Below, in pieces: positions 1-6,346 of a DNA stretch of 11,489 bases. Below the pieces are notes generated by a model. That model made no database searches. It saw only the letters and a program-made list of their open reading frames with translations, and had not been told where the DNA came from. How positions within the stretch are numbered: the stretch's first letter is position 1; every line of letters starts with the position of its first letter. A program made the position numbers and the translations under genes. The stretch is from Nitriliruptorales bacterium. GTDB taxonomy: Bacteria > Actinomycetota > Nitriliruptoria > Euzebyales > Egibacteraceae. The stretch is from contig SLAO01000046.1 of assembly GCA_007126835.1 (NCBI GenBank), positions 1 through 11,489 on the forward strand, given 5' to 3'.

Positions 1-312
1 GATCGGCGGGATCGCCAGCGCGACGAGGGCGACGATCACCGGGCCCGCGTTCAGCCCGAGCCAGACGAACGCGATGATCAACACCCCGAAGTCGGGCACC
101 GCGCGACCGATGTTGGTGATGTTGACCACCACGAGCTCGCCACGGCCCCGGTGGCCGACCCACAGGCCCAACGGCACCGCCACGGCGACGGCAAGCAGCG
201 TCGACACGGTCACGTAGTACACGTGCTGGGCCAGCAGGTTCTGCAGCGCGTAGCGACCCTCGTAGGTGGCCGGGTCTCCCAGGTAGTCGATGATCGCGCT
301 CAGCAGCTCCAT
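1..312 (-). CDS. Osmoprotectant ABC transporter permease, second subunit (partial)
   Basis: This is the N-terminal 104 codons of an integral-membrane permease; the rest lies beyond the left edge. It starts at ATG (310-312, minus strand), with an AGGAG Shine-Dalgarno (320-324) 7 nt upstream that overlaps the end of the preceding permease gene, leaving a 4-nt gap. The protein begins MELLSAIIDYLGDPATY. It then shows a hydrophobic segment (about residues 34-55), a short charged loop (GHRGRGE) and a second hydrophobic stretch after NIGRAVPDFGVL. The glycine betaine/carnitine/choline permeases (ProW, OpuBB/OpuCB/OpuCD) have similar text in this region. It would pair with the neighbouring permease to form the membrane channel of a type I ABC importer powered by the CBS-containing ATPase. 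The substrate (glycine betaine, choline or another compatible solute) is inferred from the family only. Confidence 0.82.
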   Translation of the reverse strand, partial: MELLSAIIDYLGDPATYEGRYALQNLLAQHVYYVTVSTLLAVAVAVPLGLWVGHRGRGELVVVNITNIGRAVPDFGVLIIAFVWLGLNAGPVIVALVALAIPPI

Positions 313-316
313 CGCG

Positions 317-994
317 TCACTCCTGCCTGGCCCAGGGCAACAGCCGGTTCTGCAGGAACACCAGCGCGAGGTCGGCCAGCAGGGCCAGCAGCGCGCAGCC
401 GATCACGCCGACCAGCAGGATCGTCGGGTTCTGGCGGTTGAAGCCGGTGATGAACAGCTGGCCGAGCCCGCCGTGGCCGATCAGCGCGGTGATCGTGGTC
501 AGCCCGATGGTGGTGACCGTCGCGACGCGCACCCCGGCGATGATGACCGGCAAGGCGATCGGGACCTCGATCCGCAGCAGCTGCTGGCGGGTGGTGTGCC
601 CCAGCGCCTCGCCGGCTTCGCGGATGTCGTCAGGCACGTTGTCGAGGCCGGCCACGGTGTTGCGAAACAGGATCAGCAGCGAGTACACCGCCAGGCCGGT
701 CAACGCGGTCGCGCGCCCCAGGTAGCTGTCGTAGGCGATGCCGATGAGCAGGAACATCGCGATGGACGGGATCGTGAACAGCAACCCGGTCACCGTCAGC
801 AACGGGGTGTACAGCCACCGCCAGCGCACCGCCGCCAGGGCCAGCGGCGTCGCGATGGCCAGGCCAAGCGCGACCGCGAGCACGGTCAACTCGACGTGCT
901 CGACGGTGTAGCCCAGGACCCGCTCGTGGGTCCGCGGGTTGGTCAGCCAGTTCCAGTCGGGAAACTGCGCCTGCGCCACCGTCGCCGAGGTCAC
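317..994 (-). CDS. Osmoprotectant ABC transporter permease, first subunit (ProW/OpuC type)
   Basis: A 225-aa inner-membrane permease of a compatible-solute importer. The start is GTG at 994, overlapping the TGA of the ATPase gene by 4 nt (GTGA), so translation is probably coupled. About five hydrophobic segments are visible: roughly residues 34-55, 62-88, 95-110, 148-172 and 190-215. The cytoplasmic EAA loop that docks on the ATPase lies around residues 126-156 (REAGEALGHTTRQQLLRIEV). The TIPSIAMF and IGHGGLGQLFITG stretches are typical of ProW/OpuCB/YehW-type permeases. Its length is normal for the short OpuCB/OpuCD subfamily. The gene order ATPase-permease-permease without a binding-protein gene between them suggests the solute-binding protein lies to the left. 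Exact substrate specificity cannot be read from the permease. Confidence 0.9.
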   Translation of the reverse strand: MTSATVAQAQFPDWNWLTNPRTHERVLGYTVEHVELTVLAVALGLAIATPLALAAVRWRWLYTPLLTVTGLLFTIPSIAMFLLIGIAYDSYLGRATALTGLAVYSLLILFRNTVAGLDNVPDDIREAGEALGHTTRQQLLRIEVPIALPVIIAGVRVATVTTIGLTTITALIGHGGLGQLFITGFNRQNPTILLVGVIGCALLALLADLALVFLQNRLLPWARQE

Positions 995-2085
995 GTCAGC
1001 TCGGCGGTGAGGATCTCCTGGGTCAAGATCCCCTCGTAGCGGTCCCCGTGGTCTTCGGCCTTTACGCGCACGGCCACGCCGGTGCGGCTGGTGACCATCG
1101 CGTCGAGCGCGGTGCGCAGCGTGTCCGTGGCCTTGAGTCGCAGGCTGAACCTGCTCAGGGCGTCGGCGGGCACCGCATCGTCGATTTCGTCGAGGCCTAG
1201 CCAGCCCAGCAAGTAGCCGTGGTCGTCGACGACCACGACCCAGCTCGTGCCCGCGTCGGCGGCGACCTCTTTGGCGCGTTCTCGCGAGTCGCCCGGCCGG
1301 GCGACGGGTCCCGGTTCGGCGCGGACGTCGGTCACCGTTATCAGCGCCAGCTGCTTCAGGCCGCGCTCACCGCCGAGGAAGTCGGCGACGAAGGCGTTGG
1401 AAGGCTGCGCCAGGATCGCTTCGGGTGTGTCGAACTGCTCGAGCACCCCGCCCTCGGACAGGATCGCGATCCGGTCGCCGATCCTGATGGCCTCGTCGAT
1501 GTCGTGGGTGACGAAGACGATGGTCTTGTGCACACCGGCTTGCAGCCGTAGCAGCTCGTCTTGCAGGTGGCCTCGCACGACCGGATCGACGGCCCCGAAT
1601 GGTTCGTCCATGAGCATGATCGGCGGATCGACGGCAAGCGCCCGGGCCACCCCCACCCGCTGGCGCTGCCCCCCGGACAGCTGGTGCGGGTAGCGCTCGG
1701 CGACCGAGGACGGCAGCCCGACGAGCTCTAGCAGGACGCCGACGCGCTCGCTGATGTGGTGCTTGTCCCACCCCAGCAGGCGCGGGACGGTTGCGATGTT
1801 GTCGGCGGTGGTCTTGTGGGGGAACAGGCCCACCTGCTGGATCACGTAGCCGATGCGACGTCGCAGATCCGGCGGGTCGACCGTCGAGACGTCCTGGCCG
1901 TCGACGGTCACCGTGCCGGAGGTCGGCTCGACCATCCGGTTGACCATCCGCATGGTGGTGGTCTTGCCGCAGCCCGAGGGTCCGACGAGCACCACGATCT
2001 CGCCGGCCTCGATGTGCAGCGAGAGTTCGTTGACGCCGACCGTGCCATCGCTGAAGCGCTTGGTGGCCGAATCGAAGGTGATCAC
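991..2085 (-). CDS. Osmoprotectant ABC transporter ATPase with C-terminal CBS region (ProV/OpuCA type)
   Basis: A 364-aa cytoplasmic ATPase that energises the adjacent permeases. The ABC domain is intact: Walker A GPSGCGKT (35-42), Q-loop around Q83-Q84, signature LSGGQ (136-140), Walker B IMLMDE (156-161) and switch histidine H194. The linker ERGLKQLALI (about 240-249) is typical of ProV/OpuCA proteins. Residues about 255-364 are a CBS-like region (WVVVVDDHGYLLGWLGLDEID, then LRTALDAMVTSRTGVAV and EGILTQEIL). In OpuA-type transporters this region senses ionic strength or nucleotides and gates transport. The start is GTG at 2085, chosen because GGGGGA lies about 8 nt upstream and the reading frame begins with the conserved beta strand ITFDSATKRF. 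It is the first gene of the importer operon. Glycine betaine, choline or carnitine are the family's usual substrates. Confidence 0.92.
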   Translation of the reverse strand: MITFDSATKRFSDGTVGVNELSLHIEAGEIVVLVGPSGCGKTTTMRMVNRMVEPTSGTVTVDGQDVSTVDPPDLRRRIGYVIQQVGLFPHKTTADNIATVPRLLGWDKHHISERVGVLLELVGLPSSVAERYPHQLSGGQRQRVGVARALAVDPPIMLMDEPFGAVDPVVRGHLQDELLRLQAGVHKTIVFVTHDIDEAIRIGDRIAILSEGGVLEQFDTPEAILAQPSNAFVADFLGGERGLKQLALITVTDVRAEPGPVARPGDSRERAKEVAADAGTSWVVVVDDHGYLLGWLGLDEIDDAVPADALSRFSLRLKATDTLRTALDAMVTSRTGVAVRVKAEDHGDRYEGILTQEILTAELT

Positions 2086-2120
2086 CGGCGTGTCCCCCTA
2101 GTCGGGTTCGTGGTCCCCGG

Positions 2121-2145
2121 GTCGATCGCCTCCGAGCCGATCGAC
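2121..2145. repeat. Perfect 8-bp inverted repeat upstream of the osmoprotectant operon
   Basis: The arms GTCGATCG (2121-2128) and CGATCGAC (2138-2145) are exactly complementary and are separated by 9 nt (CCTCCGAGC). The repeat sits 36 bp before the GTG start of the ABC ATPase gene, in the 147-bp gap after the Nudix gene. It could be an operator for a dimeric regulator of the importer operon, or an RNA hairpin in its leader. I do not recognise the motif as the site of a named regulator. Confidence 0.5.
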
Positions 2146-2178
2146 GTGCTCAGGCAGTGGCGTGCGCACCCGCCCGCC

Positions 2179-2200
2179 ATGGTAGTGCGCGCCCACGATA
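2179..2200 (-). promoter_or_regulatory. Candidate -10 boxes for the osmoprotectant operon
   Basis: Reading leftwards, TATCGT (2200-2195) and TACCAT (2184-2179) each fit the actinobacterial TANNNT -10 pattern. Either would give a leader of roughly 85-105 nt containing the 2121-2145 inverted repeat. No convincing -35 was found. The surrounding gap 2086-2232 holds no gene that I can support. Confidence 0.25.
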
Positions 2201-2232
2201 GCGGGGAGGCGCGCGCCCGCCGCAGCCGCCGG

Positions 2233-2757
2233 TCACTCTCCTTGCAGGGCGCGTAGCGCGGTCGCCAGGCCGAGGTCGGCCACCGCGATCGCCTCGTCCC
2301 ACGCGAACCAGTAGACGTCCTGGCTCTCGTCGGTCGGGGGCGCGGGTTCGACGTCGGCGGCGGTCAAGCGGTAGCGCACATCCAGGTGGATGTGGCCCCG
2401 GCCGCCGTCGTGGGCGTCGACGTGGACGATGGTGGCGCCGCCCGGGGGATGCCGCGCAGCGATCCCGGTCTCCTCGTAGGTCTCACGGATCGCAGCGTCC
2501 TCGGGCGCTTCGCCGGGATCCACGTGGCCGCCTGGCTGCAGCCAGCGCCCCAGCCGCTTGTGGCGGTGCAGGAGCACCCCTTTGGGGCTGGTGACGATCG
2601 CAGAGGCCGTGACGTGGGTGACGTTGGCTTCGACGTCGAAGGGTCGGGGCAGCTCGACCAGCGCGGCCCGCGTGCGGGCCAGCGAGCGTGCTTCCCGGTC
2701 GTCGAGAGGCTCCCGGCTGGTCAGCGCGTCCTGCAGCGGCAGGGCTCGGGGATCCAC
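2233..2757 (-). CDS. Nudix hydrolase
   Basis: A 174-aa cytosolic Nudix hydrolase that would cleave a nucleoside diphosphate linked to another moiety; the substrate is not predictable. The Nudix box is complete: G77, E83, then RETYEETGI at 91-99, matching GX5EX7REUXEEXGU, with the metal-binding glutamates present. Flanking text (HRHKRLGRWLQPGGHVDPGE and HIHLDVRYRL) is typical of MutT-like bacterial Nudix proteins. About 45 N-terminal residues form a charged, probably helical, extension. The start is GTG at 2757, only 9 nt after the stop of the DtxR-family gene and without a strong Shine-Dalgarno, so translation probably depends on the upstream gene. The two likely share an mRNA, but a functional link to metal regulation is unproven. 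Alternatives are an ADP-ribose, NADH or (d)NTP pyrophosphatase. Confidence 0.88.
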   Translation of the reverse strand: MDPRALPLQDALTSREPLDDREARSLARTRAALVELPRPFDVEANVTHVTASAIVTSPKGVLLHRHKRLGRWLQPGGHVDPGEAPEDAAIRETYEETGIAARHPPGGATIVHVDAHDGGRGHIHLDVRYRLTAADVEPAPPTDESQDVYWFAWDEAIAVADLGLATALRALQGE

Positions 2758-2766
2758 CGGCGCTGT

Positions 2767-3501
2767 CTAGGGCCGGGCGTCGGCGTCGGGTGCGGCGCCT
2801 TCGCGGGCGTCGGCGGGGACGCTGGCGTGGGCCTGGGGGTCCACCGGGGCGACGTGAACCCGGTCAGCGGCTTCGATGGGAACCTCGAACCGGTTGCCGC
2901 CCACGTCGGCGACCACGACTCCCGCCTCGATCCCGAACGTGGCCACCGCTCCCGGGGTGAGCCCGGCGTGGCGCAGGGCGCGCATGACGCCGACGTCACC
3001 CTGCAGCATCTCGCTGAAGCGGGCAACCGACGCGGTCTCGCCCGCCTTGGCCGCTTCGGCGATCGTCAGGAGCCCGTCGCGTCCCGGCGCGGGGCCGTCG
3101 CCGGGGATCGGGTTGCCGTGCGGGCAGGCCGCAGGATCGTCGAGCACCGCGACGAGCCGGCTTTCCACCGCGTCGGAGATGACGTGCTCCCAGCGGCAGG
3201 CCTCGTTGTGCACGGCTTCCCAGTCGAGCCCGATCACGTCGGTCAGCAGCCGCTCCGCCAAGCGGTGCTTGCGCATCACGCTGACGGCGATCTGCGAGCC
3301 CGCAGGGGTCAGCCCCAGCGTGCGGTCGTCGTGCACGACCATCAGCCCCTCGTCGGCCAGCCGGTTGACGGTCTCGCTGACCGCCGGCGCCGACAGCCCC
3401 AGCCGCTCGACGAGGCGTGCACGGATCGGCGTGATGCCCTCCTCCTCGAGCTCCCAGACCGTGCGCAGGTACATCTCGGTGGTGTCGATCAGTGGCGTCA
3501 C
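2767..3501 (-). CDS. DtxR/IdeR-family metal-dependent transcriptional repressor
   Basis: A 244-aa DNA-binding repressor that, by family, binds operators when loaded with Fe(II) or Mn(II). The start is GTG at 3501, with GGGAGGA about 6 nt upstream. The N-terminal winged helix (about 1-70, DTTEMYLRTVWELEEEG) is followed by the dimerisation and metal domain (about 71-140). The DtxR ligands appear at the same residue numbers as in the diphtheria protein as I recall it: M10, H79, E83, H98, C102, E105 and H106. The GNPIPG motif is at 129-134. Residues about 145-220 resemble the SH3-like third domain, with E164 and Q167 as possible equivalents of the DtxR E170/Q173 ligands. The last 25 residues are an Ala/Asp/Pro-rich tail. 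It is closer to iron-sensing IdeR/DtxR than to MntR because Cys102 and the third domain are present. No 19-bp iron box was seen nearby. Confidence 0.93.
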   Translation of the reverse strand: MTPLIDTTEMYLRTVWELEEEGITPIRARLVERLGLSAPAVSETVNRLADEGLMVVHDDRTLGLTPAGSQIAVSVMRKHRLAERLLTDVIGLDWEAVHNEACRWEHVISDAVESRLVAVLDDPAACPHGNPIPGDGPAPGRDGLLTIAEAAKAGETASVARFSEMLQGDVGVMRALRHAGLTPGAVATFGIEAGVVVADVGGNRFEVPIEAADRVHVAPVDPQAHASVPADAREGAAPDADARP

Positions 3502-3527
3502 AGTGGGTCCTCCCGGGCGACGATGTC

Positions 3528-3533
3528 ATGCTA
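3528..3533 (-). promoter_or_regulatory. Candidate -10 box of the DtxR-family gene
   Basis: Read on the minus strand, the box is TAGCAT. A transcript starting near 3521 would have a leader of about 20 nt carrying the GGGAGGA ribosome-binding site at 3508-3514. No good -35 lies at the expected spacing. The DtxR gene and prfB diverge from this 149-bp gap. Confidence 0.35.
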
Positions 3534-3604
3534 GCCCCCCGATGGCTGTCCCGTCCGCGGACTTGCGGCAGGCAGCCCCGCTGCGCGGGTCCCCGCCCCA
3601 CAAC

Positions 3605-3610
3605 TACGAT
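3605..3610 (+). promoter_or_regulatory. Candidate -10 box of prfB
   Basis: TACGAT fits TANNNT and would start a transcript near 3617, giving a leader of about 34 nt before the GTG at 3651. No TTGACA-like -35 is seen at 16-18 bp upstream, so the call is tentative. Confidence 0.3.
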
Positions 3611-3650
3611 CGCGGGATGTAGAACCTCGTGCCCGAACAAGGAAGCCATC

Positions 3651-4773
3651 GTGGCCACCGACCACCGCGACACCATCGCGTCGTACCAGGACAAGCTTGC
3701 CGACGTGAAGGAGTATCTTTGACGTCGACGGCAAACGGCGCCGCCTGACCGAGCTGCAGCAGCAAGCCGCCGATCCGGAGCTGTGGAACGACCAGGCCAC
3801 CGCGCAGCGGGTCATGAGCGAGCTGTCCCGCGTCGAGGAGGACGTCAAGCGCCTTGATGCGTTCTCGGCCAAGCTCGACGACATCGCCGTGCTCGCCGAC
3901 CTCGCCCGTGAGGAGGACGACGAGGCCACCGCTGAGGAGGTCGCTGCGGGCCTGGCGGGCCTCGAGCGCGAGCTCGCCGACTTGGAGATCCGCGTCCTGC
4001 TGTCGGGTGAATACGACGCACGCGACGCGGTCGTGTCCGTCCACGCTGGCGCCGGGGGCACCGACAGCCAGGACTGGGCCGAGATGCTCGAGCGGATGCT
4101 GCTGCGCTGGGCCGAGCGTCGCGGCTTCGCCGTGCAGGTCCATGACGAGCAGGAAGGCGACGAGGCCGGGATCCGGTCGGCGACGTTCACGGTCAAGGGC
4201 GCCCGCGCCTACGGCTTGCTGCAGGCCGAGCGAGGCGTGCACCGGCTGGTGCGCATCAGCCCGTTCGACTCGCAGGCGCGACGCCACACCGCCTTCGCCA
4301 GCGTCGACGTCGTCCCCGTCATCGAGGACGTCGACGACGAGGTCCCCATCGGCGACGACGAGCTGCGCATCGACGTGTTCCGCTCGTCGGGCCCGGGCGG
4401 TCAGGGGGTCAACACCACCGACAGCGCCGTCCGGCTGACCCACCTTCCCACCGGGATCGTGATCTCGTCGCAGAACGAGCGCAGCCAGCTGCAGAACAAG
4501 GCGACCGCGATGCAGCTGCTGAAATCCAAGCTGGCCGAGCTGGCCAGAGAGGAGCGTCAGGCCGAGCTCGACGCGGTCCGCGGCCAGCAGTCCGAGGTGG
4601 CCTGGGGCAGCCAGATCCGGTCGTACGTGCTCCACCCCTACCAGATGGTCAAGGACCTGCGAACCGGCCACGAGACCGGCAACACCGACGCGGTGCTCGA
4701 CGGCGACATCGACGACCTGATCGAGGCCTACCTGCAGTACAAGGCCCGCGGCGAGCAGGCCGAGGAGGTCTAG
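3651..4773 (+). CDS. prfB: Peptide chain release factor 2, expressed by programmed +1 frameshift
   Basis: RF2 recognises UGA and UAA and triggers peptide release at the ribosomal A site. Translation starts at GTG 3651, with AAGGAA about 6 nt upstream. It reads 23 codons (MATDHRDTIASYQDKLADVK, then EYL), meets TGA at 3720-3722 and continues after a +1 shift as DVDGKRRRL. The coding parts are therefore 3651-3719 joined to 3721-4773, giving 373 aa, close to the usual 365. The SPF codon-recognition tripeptide is at about 203-205 and the catalytic GGQ at about 249-251 (SSGPGGQGVNTTDSAV). The C-terminal QIRSYVLHPYQMVKDLRTG is typical of RF2. Calling the gene from its first internal ATG (3814) would lose 54 residues of the N-terminal domain. 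It is followed after 5 nt by the transketolase-like genes, probably in one operon. The shift site allows autoregulation by RF2 level. Confidence 0.97.
3708..3723 (+). promoter_or_regulatory. prfB: Programmed +1 frameshift site of prfB
   Basis: The site has three parts in a row: a Shine-Dalgarno-like AAGGAG (3708-3713), then TAT, then CTT TGA C (3717-3723). The E. coli RF2 site has the same layout and spacing (AGGGGG TAT CTT TGA C). When RF2 is scarce the ribosome pauses at the poorly terminating UGA-C, and the Leu tRNA slips from CUU to UUU. Reading then continues at GAC. Both frames on either side show RF2 homology, which rules out a stray mutation. Confidence 0.95.
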
Positions 4774-4778
4774 CGGGC

Positions 4779-5360
4779 GTGCCGCGGTCCCTGCTCGACG
4801 ACGCAGACCTCGCCGCGGTGCGTACAGCCGCCCGCCGTCGTGGCGGGGTGGGCGCCGTGCCGGTGGCCTGCCTGATGGAAGGTGGCGCGCTGGCGCACGA
4901 TCCGACCGATCCCCAGTGGGCCGACCGGGACCGCTTGCTCGTGTCGGGAACGTCGTGGCGGGTCGCAGTCACCGCGGCGTTGGTCGACGCCGGGTACACC
5001 GGCGGAGCAGGTCAGGTTCCCGTGGACGGTGGCCGCGGGCTGGCGGTGGCTGCCGGGGCCGCCGCGGTCGCCGAGCTCGACGGGGCCGGGGCGCGCGTGT
5101 ACTGCCTGCTCGACGCTGACGCGCTCGACGAGGGCCTGACTTGGGAGGGCGCCCTGGCCGGCGCCCGTGCCCCTGCCCTGACCGCGATCGTCCTGGTTGC
5201 CCCATCGGCGGTGGGGCGCGCCCGACGGCTGTTCGCGACGGCGGGCTGGCGGACCGCGGTCGGTGCGGCCGACGACCCCGTCGAGGTCCTGGGCGCGTTC
5301 GACCTCGCCCACGCCGACGACGACCGGGCCGGGGCAGCCCTGACGGTGACGGCAGGATGA
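4779..5360 (+). CDS. Degenerate transketolase N-terminal-half-like protein, probably inactive
   Basis: A 193-aa protein that I recognise only by distant likeness to the ThDP-binding half of transketolase. Matching stretches are HDPTDPQWADRDRLLVS (40-56; family HDPKNP-W-DRDRFVLS), GGRGLAVAAGAAA (84-96; family G-LGQGL--AVGMA), ARVYCLLDADALDEGLTWEG (105-124; family RVYVLLGDGELQEGQ-WE), LTAIVL (134-139) and the GW motif at 156-157. Key residues are missing. The ThDP motif GDG is DAD (112-114), its downstream Asn is absent, and the SKGHA histidine is replaced by SGTSW (56-60). About 30-40 residues between the first two blocks are lost. It is shorter than the usual 270 or so residues. The start is GTG, with GAGGAGG at 4762-4768 inside the end of prfB, and the stop overlaps the next start. 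Catalysis looks impossible; a structural or regulatory role is only a guess. Confidence 0.75.
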   Translation: MPRSLLDDADLAAVRTAARRRGGVGAVPVACLMEGGALAHDPTDPQWADRDRLLVSGTSWRVAVTAALVDAGYTGGAGQVPVDGGRGLAVAAGAAAVAELDGAGARVYCLLDADALDEGLTWEGALAGARAPALTAIVLVAPSAVGRARRLFATAGWRTAVGAADDPVEVLGAFDLAHADDDRAGAALTVTAG

Positions 5361-6181
5361 CGTCACCGCGCGAGGCCGCCGGGTTGACGTCTCCGCGGCA
5401 AGCGGCCGCGCGCGCTCTTGCCCGGCTGCCTTCCGACCACACCGGCGCGGTGGTGGTCAGCGGGCGTGATCCAGGGCTGGCCGCGGGGTTTGTCGACGCT
5501 GCGCCGGCGCGGGCGATCCTGGCGCCGTCACCGGCCAGCCGGCTCGCGGTGGCCGCCGGGGCGGCGATGGCCGGTCGCCCGACCCTGGCGGTGCTCGACC
5601 AGGTTCACGGTGTGGCCGCCGGGCCCTGGGACCTGGGCGGTCCGCTGGTGGTGCTCACCGACGCCCTCGCGGTGGCCGGGGCGGCCCATCGCGCCGGCAC
5701 GCGGGTGTTCCAGCCAGCGTGGGCCACCGACGTCGAACCATTGCTGCGCGCTGCCCTCGCCCGGGCCCGCCCGTGTTGCCTGTTCGTTCACAGCGGCAAC
5801 TCCGGGGACCGGCCCGCGGGTGTCGAGGCCCCGCAGACGCGCCGGCCGCGCGTGCTAGCCGAGGGCGAGACCGCCACCGTGGTGACGTCGGGCCGCCTGG
5901 CGGCCCCGGTCGCCGCGGCGGCGGTGTCGCTGGCCAAGCGGGGCGTGGCCGTCACCGTCCTGGAGCTTGCCGCGCTGCCCGCGGCGGGTTTTCCCCCCGA
6001 GGATGCCGACGCCGGTCTCCTGATCGGGGGTCCGCCTCGGGGCGCCGGGCACCCGTTGCATGGACGCAGCGACCTTCGGTGGGTCGCGGCGCCCGCAGCG
6101 GGCGCGGACGCGGTGGCCGACGTGCTGCTGGGAGCGCTGCGGGCGACGGCCCGCCCCGGGCCCGTGGACCAGCAGGAGTAG
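5357..6181 (+). CDS. Degenerate transketolase C-terminal-half-like protein, probably inactive
   Basis: A 274-aa partner of the upstream gene, starting at ATG 5357 with a 4-nt ATGA overlap. It resembles the Pyr plus C-terminal domains of the split transketolase or DXS family. TSPRQAAARALARL (11-24) matches the usual TRDAFGEAL start. SRLAVAAGAAMAGRPTLAV (61-79) matches EQNMVGIAAGLALAGK. EGETATVVTSGRLAAPVAAAAVSL (169-192) and RGVAVTVLEL (195-204) match the EG-DVTI-ATG C-terminal domain. The catalytic glutamate of the AEQN motif is replaced (SPASR, 58-62), so cofactor activation should be lost. The first residues repeat themselves (TSPREAA at 2-8, TSPRQAA at 11-17), and a TTG at 5384 is a possible alternative start. 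Residues 218-266 are Gly/Ala-rich. Its frame stays open without damage over 274 codons, which argues for a maintained gene rather than a decaying one. Confidence 0.72.
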   Translation: MTSPREAAGLTSPRQAAARALARLPSDHTGAVVVSGRDPGLAAGFVDAAPARAILAPSPASRLAVAAGAAMAGRPTLAVLDQVHGVAAGPWDLGGPLVVLTDALAVAGAAHRAGTRVFQPAWATDVEPLLRAALARARPCCLFVHSGNSGDRPAGVEAPQTRRPRVLAEGETATVVTSGRLAAPVAAAAVSLAKRGVAVTVLELAALPAAGFPPEDADAGLLIGGPPRGAGHPLHGRSDLRWVAAPAAGADAVADVLLGALRATARPGPVDQQE

Positions 6182-6280
6182 CTTCCGACCGTGTGGTCAC
6201 AGGCTGCACGACGATTATCGCGCACGGTTACCGGTCAGAGGGGCAGGTGGAGGCCTCGGTATCCCGACCGCCACCGATGC

Positions 6281-6286
6281 TAGTCT
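6281..6286 (+). promoter_or_regulatory. Candidate -10 box of the ftsEX operon
   Basis: TAGTCT matches TANNNT and sits 60 bp before the ftsE start in the 165-bp gap 6182-6346. This gap separates ftsEX from the transketolase-like pair and holds no gene that I can support. A -35 is not evident. Confidence 0.35.
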
Positions 6287-6300
6287 CCGTCTCGACCTCA

Positions 6301-6316
6301 CCGCCCAAGCGGGCGG
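6301..6316 (+). other. Hairpin in the ftsE leader
   Basis: CCGCCC (6301-6306), loop AAGC, GGGCGG (6311-6316) form a perfect 6-bp G+C stem. It ends 30 nt before the ftsE start and just after the predicted transcript start near 6293. It has no U-tract, so it is unlikely to be a terminator. It may be a leader stem-loop or chance in high-GC DNA. Confidence 0.35.
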
Positions 6317-6346
6317 AACATCCTCCCTCCTCGGTGGCCTGCAGCT

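Noticed and set aside
3585..3596. GCGGG-TC-CCCGC palindrome near the prfB promoter
   Set aside because: A 2-nt loop and only 5-bp arms of pure G+C are expected by chance at this base composition.
3502..3650. Iron box (TTAGGTTAGGCTAACCTAA-like) for autoregulation by the DtxR-family protein
   Set aside because: No 19-bp palindrome resembling it was found in this gap or in the other intergenic regions.
3651..3813. prfB as a frameshifted pseudogene or a shortened gene starting at ATG 3814
   Set aside because: The TGA lies in an exact recoding site with a Shine-Dalgarno-like element at the E. coli spacing, and homology continues on both sides.
3604..4671. Long open frame on the minus strand over prfB (about 355 codons)
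   Set aside because: RF2 homology on the plus strand is unambiguous. Long antisense frames are expected in high-GC DNA because stop codons are rare, and this translation shows no family motif.
5141..5356. Upstream extension of the transketolase C-half-like gene to an ATG at 5141
   Set aside because: The extension overlaps the N-half gene by over 200 nt and reads as Arg/Gly/Pro-rich shadow text. The ATGA overlap at 5357 is the natural start.
6187..6198. GACC-GTGT-GGTC stem as a terminator after the transketolase-like pair
   Set aside because: Only 4 bp with no U-tract; too weak to call.
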